Source: JBNGOQ01 sp050589645 (GTDB taxonomy: Bacteria; Bacteroidota; Bacteroidia; Flavobacteriales; Flavobacteriaceae). From it: DNA of 64,000 nt. Below, piece after piece: positions 33,417 to 41,539 of this stretch (its first letter is position 1; the number at the start of each line of letters is the position of its first letter). The notes under the pieces are model-generated. The model worked only from the letters and a program-made list of their open reading frames with translations, was not told the DNA's origin and did not search any database. The stretch covers positions 372,001 through 436,000 of the forward strand of contig NZ_JBNGOQ010000001.1 of assembly GCF_050589645.1 (NCBI RefSeq), read 5' to 3'. Made by a program: the position numbers and the translations under genes.

Positions 33417-34055
33417 ATGAGAAGTATAAAATCATTGTTCGGAATGCTTATAGTGGCATCCCTGTTATCTGGCTGTTCCTCTGTAAAGGTTACCGACTCC
33501 TGGAGAGGCCTTAAAACACTTGACATCAAAGAAAAAAACATCCTGGTCGTTAGCAAAACGAAAAACAAGACCACCAGGATGCGCTTTGAAAAGGATCTGG
33601 TCCAAAACCTGAATAAAAATGGATTCCAAGCGGTGGAAGCTCATGTCAAATTTCCGCTCTCGGATCCCCTGAAGGAAGTAAAAAATGAGGAAATAGATCA
33701 AGTCATAGAAAATTTATGGGACCAGTGCATTGATATTGTAATCGTATCCCACCTAGTGGATTCCAAAGAATATACCACAACCGTGAGCAATGGCGATTCG
33801 TATTATTCAGATCCATTCTCCTACAGGTACAGGCGTTATAGAAGCTTCTATGGTTATCAAGGATTTTATTCCAACCATAATACCGTGGAGATAAAGGGAA
33901 CAAAATATATCGTGGAAACCTTGGTGTACGACCTGGCAAAACCAAAAAACGAGCAATTACTCACCATAATTACGTTGGAGGTGGATAATCCATCGACCCT
34001 GGGTTCCGTTTCCAAAGATTTTTCAAACAGCATTGTTAAACGATTGGTCAAGTAG
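33417..34055 (+). CDS. lipoprotein of the same paralogous family (212 aa)
   Basis: Lipobox LSGC (C20). The opening SSVKVTDSWRGLKTLDIKEKNILVVSKTKNKTTRMRFEKDLVQNL matches the proteins at 31999 and 48612. A tyrosine-rich insert (YYSDPFSYRYRRYRSFYGYQ, about 122-142) is followed by the closing VETLVYDLA and SKDFSNSIVKRLVK. Probably an outer-membrane or periplasmic lipoprotein of unknown role. A hairpin at 34082-34116 follows. Confidence 0.8.
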   Translation: MRSIKSLFGMLIVASLLSGCSSVKVTDSWRGLKTLDIKEKNILVVSKTKNKTTRMRFEKDLVQNLNKNGFQAVEAHVKFPLSDPLKEVKNEEIDQVIENLWDQCIDIVIVSHLVDSKEYTTTVSNGDSYYSDPFSYRYRRYRSFYGYQGFYSNHNTVEIKGTKYIVETLVYDLAKPKNEQLLTIITLEVDNPSTLGSVSKDFSNSIVKRLVK

Positions 34056-34081
34056 TTTTTTAATTGGTGATGTTGTGGATG

Positions 34082-34116
34082 AACTGCCGGAGATAGTTTC
34101 ATGGTCTTCGGCAGTT
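34082..34116 (+). terminator. possible terminator hairpin
   Basis: AACTGCCG and CGGCAGTT form an eight-base stem around a 19-base loop, with only a short T run after it. It may end the lipoprotein transcript ahead of the kinase gene. Confidence 0.4.
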
Positions 34117-34144
34117 TTGTGCCTGGAACCTTAAATATTACAAG

Positions 34145-35263
34145 ATGATTTTCGACGCTTATCCTAAACAAACTATGCTAAATCCTGTAAATTCGTATGC
34201 AAACGCCAAAAACGAATACGTAAATACCTTCTTTGTCTTGGGATTTAAAAAAGTAAAACAACCGGTACTCCGGGCCATAGCACTTATCGTGGCCGTTCTT
34301 CTGACCTTGCCCAGGGTATTGTCCATGTTCAATATTGTGGAACAACTTACGGAATCCTTTACGGCGGCCACCATCAACGACATTGTTTTCCGTTTCGTTT
34401 TCCTGGCCTTCTTTTACTGGGCCGTACTGCAATGCAACACCAACTTGAGATTCCTATATGAATCGTATTCGACGCTTGTTCGATATCTCTTGACAATCCT
34501 GCTGAACATCATACTTTTTTCGGGCGCAATACTACTGTTTGCCTATCTCTATCCGGTTTTGACCGAGCAATCCATGCACAAATCGGAACAAGGCCTTGTC
34601 TATTTTGTATACTTCATCATACTGTTGATCCTTATCTTTGTATCCAGGGTTTTGCGGTATCAGATAATTCACAAGGACGATATCATCCAAAATGAACTTT
34701 TGAAACAGCAAAAACTACATGCCGAACTTGCCGCTCTAAAGAACCAGATCAACCCCCACTTTCTATTCAATTCGTTGAATTCCCTCAACACCTTGGTCAG
34801 GGACAATAGGGAAGCCATCACTTTTGTGAACAAGCTTTCCTTTATGTACCGATATATCCTGCAGAGCGGGAATCAGGATCTGGCCACCGTACAGGAAGAA
34901 CTAGAATTCCTGGAAAGTTATGTGCATTTGATCAAAACAAGGTATCGAGATCGCTTTACGATCACCATTGACGTTGAAGACCAATGGATGAATACGAAAG
35001 TTCCTATATTGGCAATCCAGTTACTGGTAGAGAATGCGGTGAAGCACAATGAAATTTCAGAAAACCTACCCTTGCATGTCCGTGTTTTCAGTACGGAAAA
35101 GCACTTGGTGGTCGAAAATAAAATCCAACCCAGAAATACCTTTGTGGACAGCACCGGCAACGGCCTGGTGAATTTGAAAAAACGGTATTTTCTATTAAAA
35201 AACAGGCAAATCGTCATAACAAACAAGAATAAGGTGTTTCGTGTGAAACTTCCATTAAATTAG
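34145..35263 (+). CDS. LytS/YehU-type sensor histidine kinase
   Basis: 372 residues. Four transmembrane helices (about 40-175) form the sensing part, followed by a short coiled coil and the His_kinase block (LKNQINPHFLFNSLNSLNTL), N box (LAIQLLVENAVKHNE) and G box (STGNGLVNLKKRY). There is no PAS or extracellular domain. Start at ATG 34145; ATG 34175 is a possible alternative. It is followed by its LytTR regulator after five bases. Confidence 0.92.
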   Translation: MIFDAYPKQTMLNPVNSYANAKNEYVNTFFVLGFKKVKQPVLRAIALIVAVLLTLPRVLSMFNIVEQLTESFTAATINDIVFRFVFLAFFYWAVLQCNTNLRFLYESYSTLVRYLLTILLNIILFSGAILLFAYLYPVLTEQSMHKSEQGLVYFVYFIILLILIFVSRVLRYQIIHKDDIIQNELLKQQKLHAELAALKNQINPHFLFNSLNSLNTLVRDNREAITFVNKLSFMYRYILQSGNQDLATVQEELEFLESYVHLIKTRYRDRFTITIDVEDQWMNTKVPILAIQLLVENAVKHNEISENLPLHVRVFSTEKHLVVENKIQPRNTFVDSTGNGLVNLKKRYFLLKNRQIVITNKNKVFRVKLPLN

Positions 35264-35268
35264 AGGTC

Positions 35269-36030
35269 ATGAAAGTTGTTATCGTAGAGGACGAAATCGC
35301 TGCCAGTGAGCACTTAAGCCATCTGATCCAGGCTATTGACCCGGATATGGAGATTATAAAGGTTTTGGATTCGGTAAAATCCTGTATCGCTTATTTCTCC
35401 CAACCCACCGATGCCGCCCTAGTTTTCATGGATATACATTTGGCCGATGGTATTTCATTTGAGATTTTTAGTCAGGTCGATCTGGAAATCCCCATTATAT
35501 TCACGACCGCTTATGACCAATACGCCCTTAAAGCGTTTAAAGTCAATAGTATTGATTACATCCTAAAGCCCGTACACCGGGAAGAACTCGCCAAAGCACT
35601 CCTAAAGTTCAAGAATTGGTCCAAAGAAGAACCTTATAACAAGGAACGGTTGGAGGACGTATTGCAATTGATACAGCAACAACATAAGGCGTACAGATCC
35701 AATTATTTGATGGCCCATAGGGACGAACTGATTCCCGTTAAGGTAGAGGATATTGCCTATTTTTATATAGATACCGGAGTGGTAAGGGCAATTACCTTTC
35801 AGGCCAAGGCCTATATGATGGACACCAAACTGGAAGATTTGGAGAAGGAATTGGACCCGGCGATTTTTGATAGGGCCAATCGGCAATTTGTGATCAATAG
35901 AAAGGCCATAGCAAAGATCAAATACTATTTTGGCGGTAAACTGATCGTCAATGTAATTCCCCCGGCCGAAGAGCGCATTGTAATCAGCAAGGCCAAGGCA
36001 TCCCAATTTAAAAAATGGGTCAACACCTAA
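35269..36030 (+). CDS. LytTR-family response regulator
   Basis: 253 residues. The receiver domain shows E7-D8, phospho-acceptor D55 in VFMDIHLADG, T80 and K100 in YILKP. The LytTR DNA-binding domain (about 145-250) includes RDELIPVKVEDIAYFY and FDRANRQFVINRKAIAKI. Its start lies five bases after the kinase stop, so both are one operon. Target genes are not clear; the neighbouring lipoproteins are candidates. Confidence 0.93.
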   Translation: MKVVIVEDEIAASEHLSHLIQAIDPDMEIIKVLDSVKSCIAYFSQPTDAALVFMDIHLADGISFEIFSQVDLEIPIIFTTAYDQYALKAFKVNSIDYILKPVHREELAKALLKFKNWSKEEPYNKERLEDVLQLIQQQHKAYRSNYLMAHRDELIPVKVEDIAYFYIDTGVVRAITFQAKAYMMDTKLEDLEKELDPAIFDRANRQFVINRKAIAKIKYYFGGKLIVNVIPPAEERIVISKAKASQFKKWVNT

Positions 36031-36031
36031 A

Positions 36032-36556
36032 TCATGGGATTTTTTTGGACAGCAATTCGGCGATCTTGGTAAAATTGGCTTCTCCCAACTGTTTTTTGCT
36101 CAAGGAATAGCTGATATACCGTTCTTTGGATACATCGATAAAGATAACGTCCTGAACGACCCGATGCCCCTGCAATGCGGAATAGGTATAGGTGAGTTCC
36201 ATTTTATGATCCCGATAACTAAAACTATCGGCATTAAACGCCCAAACAATGGGTTTTCGACCCGGCTGCGTGTACGCTTCAATCTCCTTCTCAATACCTT
36301 GGGCATACCGTTTTTTTAGGCTAAGATATTGAAGTAGAAATCTGACGGAACTGATGAGCAGAATGAGGGAGATGCCTACGATCAGGTAACCAACGGTATT
36401 TCCTGTATAGGCAGTAATGGCGCCCATTAGGATCATTATGGAACTCCACACGATGACCCAATTGTTCAATTTTGCCTTTACCAACCAGAGCGCATCAAAA
36501 TTTAATAGGTATCCCTTTCTAAACAACACGGGATCAAAATCTACGTCCAACTTCAT
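36032..36556 (-). CDS. YcxB-like membrane protein
   Basis: Start set at ATG 36556 (174 residues), because the upstream frame begins only with TTG. Two adjacent transmembrane helices (about 30-75) are followed by a soluble domain with WAFNADSFSYRDHKMELTYTYSAL and a late SYSLSKKQLGEANF, the order seen in YcxB-like proteins. Function unknown. It is convergent with the regulator gene, with stops only one base apart. Confidence 0.7.
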   Translation of the reverse strand: MKLDVDFDPVLFRKGYLLNFDALWLVKAKLNNWVIVWSSIMILMGAITAYTGNTVGYLIVGISLILLISSVRFLLQYLSLKKRYAQGIEKEIEAYTQPGRKPIVWAFNADSFSYRDHKMELTYTYSALQGHRVVQDVIFIDVSKERYISYSLSKKQLGEANFTKIAELLSKKIP

Positions 36557-36694
36557 ATACTTCCGGTTTAAGTTATCCCCGACCAAATGCCATTTTCCCT
36601 GGTTTCTGTCCAAGGGGATCCACAATATATTTTATACCTTTTGACCTTTGAAAAAATTTCTGCCATTAAAAACCGTAAAACGATATGCCGTGGC

Positions 36695-37744
36695 CTACAC
36701 TTTTTGGAGGGAATACATATTTACATTTCGTTCTTTTCCCCTGAGAACAATTTCGCCCATGGCTTTTGTGTTTATCCAATTACCCAAATTTAATGTGTTC
36801 AGCATGGTCTCAGAAATAATAAGTTCCGCACCAAGCCTGTTGCATTGATCTTGCAACCTGGCCGCGACGTTGATGGTATCTCCATGATATGCTATTTCAC
36901 GCTTTATTTCTCCGACTTCCGTAACCGTGACCAGACCTACGTTTACTCCGGCCTTAAAGACGGGTATCGCGTTGTAGTTGGCCATGTAGTAAGCCGCCCT
37001 TTTCTGCAGTTGCGCTTTAAACGCATAAAAGGCCCGAATGCAGTTATCATTGTGAACCCCTTGTTCCAGGGACCAGGTCAGGACCGCTTCATCACCTACA
37101 TATTGATAAACCTCCGCTTTATAGGCATCAACCACGGCCAAGTCGTAAAAACAGTCCTGGATCAATTGACTGTACTTAATATGCCCCAGCCGTTCTGCAT
37201 GGGTAGTGGAACCTTTCAGGTCCAAAAACATAAAAATATGCTGATGCTCCTTGGGCAAATAGAAACTTCCCTTAATAATTTTTAGTAGATTTCCTTTCCC
37301 TAAAGTCAGATCGATGTACATAAAAAGATTGATGGTAAAATTTACGACCAAGGCATAGATGAACGCCAACCAAAGTCCCGGGAGTTCACTTACAAATACG
37401 ATAATCGATGTGCTTGTGTCTACAACATCGAAGACTTTGAACAAATAAAATACTAAGACTACAAGTATAGCCCCCATAGCAATTTGAAGCAGTACCGCGT
37501 ATATTTGAAGTTTGTAAAAAGGGACCCTACCTTTTATAAAGCGGTCTATGGCTACGTATAACAGTCCGTAAACGATGGCTTGCGCAATCCACGTAACTAA
37601 GAACATATAAATTTCACCAATGGCGGTTTCGTTTACAGAACTAATTTCATTAGGAGTAACATGAGTTGCCATGAACCAGATACAATTGGCGATAAACCAA
37701 CCAATTAGATAGCTTTTAAGTATTTTGGAGATTTTGGTCCTCAC
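36695..37744 (-). CDS. membrane-anchored class III adenylate/guanylate cyclase
   Basis: 349 residues. Four transmembrane helices (about 10-150) precede a class III cyclase domain with the metal-binding residues D175 (FLDLKGST) and D218 (YVGDEAVLTW) and the transition-state pair N292/R296 (INVAARLQ). It probably makes cAMP; the purine-specifying residues cannot be judged safely by eye. Start is GTG. A closely related gene at 50294-51364 has the same motif numbering. Confidence 0.88.
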   Translation of the reverse strand: MRTKISKILKSYLIGWFIANCIWFMATHVTPNEISSVNETAIGEIYMFLVTWIAQAIVYGLLYVAIDRFIKGRVPFYKLQIYAVLLQIAMGAILVVLVFYLFKVFDVVDTSTSIIVFVSELPGLWLAFIYALVVNFTINLFMYIDLTLGKGNLLKIIKGSFYLPKEHQHIFMFLDLKGSTTHAERLGHIKYSQLIQDCFYDLAVVDAYKAEVYQYVGDEAVLTWSLEQGVHNDNCIRAFYAFKAQLQKRAAYYMANYNAIPVFKAGVNVGLVTVTEVGEIKREIAYHGDTINVAARLQDQCNRLGAELIISETMLNTLNLGNWINTKAMGEIVLRGKERNVNMYSLQKV

Positions 37745-37958
37745 CTGCTTGCTGTAGGAATGATGTTAGTGTCCATAGATGTTAAATATACTTACTATCA
37801 GGTTAAAAGCGCAAAGATTTATAGCGGATATTCCCCAAAAATAACATAAGACACTCCAATTACAGGCGTCGAAATCATCCCGAACACCGCAGGATTTGTT
37901 GTCCAGGAAAAACAGGGGCTTATTGTTTGATTCGTTCATTTTCAGGCTTGAACACCGG

Positions 37959-37984
37959 CAAAAAGTAGTATTTTAACCCTATAG
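37959..37984 (+). repeat. isolated core of the long repeat (plus orientation)
   Basis: CAAAAAGTAGTATTTTAACC, then CTATAG, matches the core of the L elements but has no arms. It lies about 45 bases upstream of the protease gene. Confidence 0.35.
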
Positions 37985-38028
37985 AAAAAGGCATTCTGCT
38001 ATCTTTACATACCCCAAATAATTCAATT

Positions 38029-39039
38029 ATGCGCAACTTGTTAGTTGGTATCCTACTGTTCCTATATACGGCGTCCAAAGCTCAGGACCTGTCCAAACTA
38101 TATGAAACCGTACGGCCTTCGGTCGTTGTTATTTTTACCGAGGAAATGAAACTTGAGAAACAGGGTGCTACGGTCCAAATGGTCAGTTCGCAAAGTTTGG
38201 GCTCCGGATTTTTGATTTCCGATACGGAAATTTTGACCGCCGCCCATGTGGTGGATGTGGCCGAACAACTTTTGGTTCAATTTTCTGATGGGGAAATCAT
38301 TGAGGCCAAGGTGGTATCCTCATTCAAAAATTCCGATATCGCGTTGATAGCATTGACTGCTCCCAAGAAAAATCCCGTAATAGCTGCTCTAGGGGATTCG
38401 GATAAAAGTAAGGTAGGGGAACGGATTGTTGTGATAGGCGCTCCCTTTGGATTATCACATTCACTTTCCTCTGGTTATATCAGTGGCTTCATCAAAAATA
38501 CCGATGATCAAAACCCCTTCACCAATGCCGAATATATCCAAACCGATGCGGCTATTAACACGGGAAACTCTGGCGGCCCTATGTTTAACCTTGAGGGAGA
38601 GGTTATTGGAATTGTAAGCCACATCAAGACCATTACTGGAGGATTTCAGGGAATCGGTTTTGCCGCTAGCTCCAACATTGCAAAAAAATTGCTGTTGGAT
38701 AGGAAAATCCTATGGACCGGGGCAGAGGTCATCCCGCTATCCGGCGAGAGCGCCAAAATGTTGAACGTACCTCAAAACGATGCTTTGCTCGTACAACGCG
38801 TGGTCTCCAATTCACCCTATGGTAAAATGGGCCTGCGAGGAGGGACCATTGAAGCAACCATAGAGGAGAGGACCCTATTATTGGGAGGGGACATTATTTT
38901 GGCGGTCAATGGAATCCGCTTTGAGTTTACCGATGAGACCTTGACCAAGTTGGGGGATTTTGCAAATGCCCTAAAGCCGGGGGACCCCATCGTGTTGGAA
39001 ATCCTCAGGGATGGGAAAGTAATTTCCCTGAGGAACTAA
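38029..39039 (+). CDS. HtrA/DegP-like trypsin-fold serine protease with PDZ domain
   Basis: 336 residues with a signal peptide (cleavage near SKAQ). The catalytic triad is clear: H73 in TAAHVVD, D103 in SDIALI and S181 in GNSGGP. After about residue 225 comes one degenerate PDZ domain (VSNSPYGKMGLRGGTIEA...LLLGGDIILAVNGI). It is a periplasmic S1C protease or chaperone. A possible TATCTTTA promoter element lies about 25 bases before the ATG. Terminator 39037-39064 follows. Confidence 0.92.
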   Translation: MRNLLVGILLFLYTASKAQDLSKLYETVRPSVVVIFTEEMKLEKQGATVQMVSSQSLGSGFLISDTEILTAAHVVDVAEQLLVQFSDGEIIEAKVVSSFKNSDIALIALTAPKKNPVIAALGDSDKSKVGERIVVIGAPFGLSHSLSSGYISGFIKNTDDQNPFTNAEYIQTDAAINTGNSGGPMFNLEGEVIGIVSHIKTITGGFQGIGFAASSNIAKKLLLDRKILWTGAEVIPLSGESAKMLNVPQNDALLVQRVVSNSPYGKMGLRGGTIEATIEERTLLLGGDIILAVNGIRFEFTDETLTKLGDFANALKPGDPIVLEILRDGKVISLRN

Positions 39040-39064
39040 GGGAGTCCATATTCCCCTTTTTTTT
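39037..39064 (+). terminator. rho-independent-type terminator
   Basis: GGGA-GTCCATAT-TCCC followed by eight T, directly after the stop of the protease gene. The stem is short, so efficiency is uncertain. Confidence 0.5.
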
Positions 39065-39097
39065 CGTAACTTTAAAAGAACCCTAAACCTAAATATC

Positions 39098-39556
39098 ATG
39101 AAAAAAATAGTCTTTGTTCTTGCTTTACTGATCGGTCTTGCCTCCTATTCCCAAAACGGAAATGACGTGTCCGTCGAAAGGGTCATCAAAACGTTTTACG
39201 ATGGGTTTAATGAACGTGATTCTGTCAAAATAAAGCTTGCCCTGCACCGAAATGTGAAATACCAAAAACTTGAGGACGTATTCTGGATCAAAGCGGTAAA
39301 GGAAAATGACATCTCCGAAGTTATAAAATCCATTATGGCCATTCCAAAAACCACAAAATTCAAGTTAGAGGCAAGTGATGTGAGCATACATGCAGATGAA
39401 TACATCGCCAATGCCTGGGTCAAGACCAAGTTTTATCTCTATGATTCTTACTATCAATGCGGCTCTACTTCCTTTCAATTGGTAAAGGAAGATGATGATT
39501 GGAAAATATTTTCAATTTTAGATCACTATTCCAAGGAGAATTGCAAAGAACAATGA
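39098..39556 (+). CDS. secreted NTF2/SnoaL-like protein
   Basis: 152 residues with a signal peptide (cleavage near ASYSQ). The mature part is one NTF2-like fold: VIKTFYDGFNERDSVKIKLALHRNVKYQ opens it, and ANAWVKTKFYLYDSYYQCGSTSFQLVKEDDDWKI closes it. Two late cysteines could pair. Function unknown. Convergent with the porin gene; a small AGTGC-TCGG-GCACT hairpin lies between them (39581-39594). Confidence 0.8.
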   Translation: MKKIVFVLALLIGLASYSQNGNDVSVERVIKTFYDGFNERDSVKIKLALHRNVKYQKLEDVFWIKAVKENDISEVIKSIMAIPKTTKFKLEASDVSIHADEYIANAWVKTKFYLYDSYYQCGSTSFQLVKEDDDWKIFSILDHYSKENCKEQ

Positions 39557-39614
39557 ACGAAATCCGTCGAAAGGGTCTAAAGTGCTCGGGCACTGGGAAA
39601 AGAGTAAAGTGGAA

Positions 39615-40763
39615 TTAAAAACCGAAACGGATTCCTAAGCCATATACACTTTGGTTGCGGCGGTCCCCAACGATGTCCTTACTCTGCTCAATTTGGGAAG
39701 CCACAAAAATATGACTGGATTTCTTGAAGTTATAACCTACTTCAACAATTCCAAATTTCGTGTCAAAATCCCCAAGACCCTGATCATCATCAGGACCTAA
39801 ATAATTAAAACCGGCGGCCACGTGCCATCTTTGGTCGGTTGAAAATTTATAACGGCTGTACAGCTCTATCCCCGTAGCGTCGTAAAAGAAGTCGTCCCCG
39901 TTCAAAGTGGTCCTTTGGTGTTGCTTTAGGCTTGCATAGGAGGCCGCGACGGTAAATCGATCTTTTTCATAGGAGGCCGACACCACAAAAGCCTCATCGC
40001 CCTCCTTTGCCTGATTGGGCAAAGGATCTTCCACACCATCATTTACCTTATTGTAGCCCACACCTATTTGGAAACCATCAATCTCGTAGTTGGCACCAAA
40101 CCCATAGGTGTCTATACTTTCACTGTTTTCGGATATATTTCTTGCTTCGGCCTGCGTACCCAGGCTCAATCCATCTTTCTTGTATTTGAGGATAAAAACC
40201 TGGTTGGCACGGCCTGTACCCGATATACCGCCGTCCGAAATATTCCAGACCCCGATGCCTGCTCCACCAAAAGCCAGAAATTTATCAACCTGATTGGCAC
40301 CCATGGTATAGTAGACCGAATTCTGCTTTCCAAAGGTGAACTCGAATTCCTGATAGGAGAACCCCACGAACCCCAAACGGGTAAATACCGCATCACCTAC
40401 CTGGGCTATTCCTGCACCGGGGTCTACGGCAAACTCCACAGTTTCGTCCCTGGAGACAAGGTTAAAACCGAGTTCCACACCGCCAATGACGTTGAAGTTC
40501 TCCGCTTCATCTTGGGATAATGCATGTTTCATTTTAATCCCGGCCCGGGGAGCATTGTTGGCTATTGCTATTTCCCCTTCCTCGGCAAAACCCGCTCCGA
40601 TCCGGAGACTGCCATACAGGGTAATCCTGGAAGTAATTTCATCGACCCAATCGGTGTTCGAATCCTTGTTGTCCTGGGCAATCTGCGCCCGTATACCCGA
40701 TAAGGCAAACAAGAATGTCATAAGCGTCAAAACCCCTCCTAAAGCGTACGTATTCTTATTCAT
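39615..40763 (-). CDS. outer-membrane porin (OprP/OmpC-like)
   Basis: 382 residues with a signal peptide (cleavage near GIRAQ). The chain consists of alternating beta strands typical of 16-strand porins (ITLYGSLRIGAGF, GGVELGFNLVSRDE, QEFEFTFGKQNSVYYT, QIGVGYNKVN, FTVAASYASLKQ) and ends with an aromatic residue (GLGIRFGF), the outer-membrane assembly signal. It is the last gene of the dicarboxylate operon, 26 bases after frdB, and so probably admits asparagine, aspartate or fumarate. Confidence 0.85.
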   Translation of the reverse strand: MNKNTYALGGVLTLMTFLFALSGIRAQIAQDNKDSNTDWVDEITSRITLYGSLRIGAGFAEEGEIAIANNAPRAGIKMKHALSQDEAENFNVIGGVELGFNLVSRDETVEFAVDPGAGIAQVGDAVFTRLGFVGFSYQEFEFTFGKQNSVYYTMGANQVDKFLAFGGAGIGVWNISDGGISGTGRANQVFILKYKKDGLSLGTQAEARNISENSESIDTYGFGANYEIDGFQIGVGYNKVNDGVEDPLPNQAKEGDEAFVVSASYEKDRFTVAASYASLKQHQRTTLNGDDFFYDATGIELYSRYKFSTDQRWHVAAGFNYLGPDDDQGLGDFDTKFGIVEVGYNFKKSSHIFVASQIEQSKDIVGDRRNQSVYGLGIRFGF

Positions 40764-40789
40764 AATGCTTGTTTATATGGTTGTATGTT

Positions 40790-41533
40790 TTATCCAAAAA
40801 TTCTGGATTTTGTCAGTCTTGCATTCATCTCTGCGATATTTATGATGGAAATACCTTCCGGGCATTCCACTTCGCAAGCCCCTGTAAAGGTGCAACTTCC
40901 AAAGCCTTCTATTTCCATTTGATAGGTCATTTCACTAACGCGTTTATGCTGTTCCGCGTACCCCTGCGGTAAACCGTTCAAATGATTGATCTTGGCCGAG
41001 GTAAAAAGGGCCGCGGAAGAATTTTTGCAAGTGGCCACACAAGCACCACAGCCTATACAGGCAGCTGCATCCATGGCCCTGTCCGACACCTCCTTCGGAA
41101 TGGGGATGGCATTCGCCTCCGGTGCCGCACCCGTTTTTGCACTGATGTAAGCCCCCTGTTCTATAATCCGATCAAAAGCGGAACGGTCCACCACCAAATC
41201 CTTGATTACGGGAAAAGATGCCGCCCGCCACGGTTCTACCACAATGGTATCGCCCTCCTTAAAACTGCGCATGTGCAACTGACAGGTGGTCATATTATCG
41301 TGGGGACCATGTGCCCTACCGTTGATAAAAACCCCACATTGCCCACAAATCCCTTCCCGACAATCGTATTCATAGGTGATTACTTTTTCGTTATTTAGGA
41401 CCAGCAACTCGTTTAGATGGTCCAAGGCTTCCAGAAAGGACATATCTTCTGTAAGTCCTTCTACTTCATAGTCCCTAATAGCACCTTTGTCCTTGGGACC
41501 TTCCTGTCTCCAAATTTTGAATGTTACTTTCAT
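40790..41533 (-). CDS. frdB: succinate dehydrogenase/fumarate reductase iron-sulfur subunit
   Basis: 247 residues with all cluster ligands: [2Fe-2S] C58, C63, C66, C84; [4Fe-4S] C159, C162, C165 and C224; [3Fe-4S] C169, C214, C220. It carries electrons between the quinone site of the membrane subunit and the flavin. The gene lies six bases after frdA. Direction cannot be read from sequence; placement with asparaginase, aspartase and a Dcu carrier favours fumarate reduction. Confidence 0.92.
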   Translation of the reverse strand: MKVTFKIWRQEGPKDKGAIRDYEVEGLTEDMSFLEALDHLNELLVLNNEKVITYEYDCREGICGQCGVFINGRAHGPHDNMTTCQLHMRSFKEGDTIVVEPWRAASFPVIKDLVVDRSAFDRIIEQGAYISAKTGAAPEANAIPIPKEVSDRAMDAAACIGCGACVATCKNSSAALFTSAKINHLNGLPQGYAEQHKRVSEMTYQMEIEGFGSCTFTGACEVECPEGISIINIAEMNARLTKSRIFG

Positions 41534-41539
41534 AATGTG

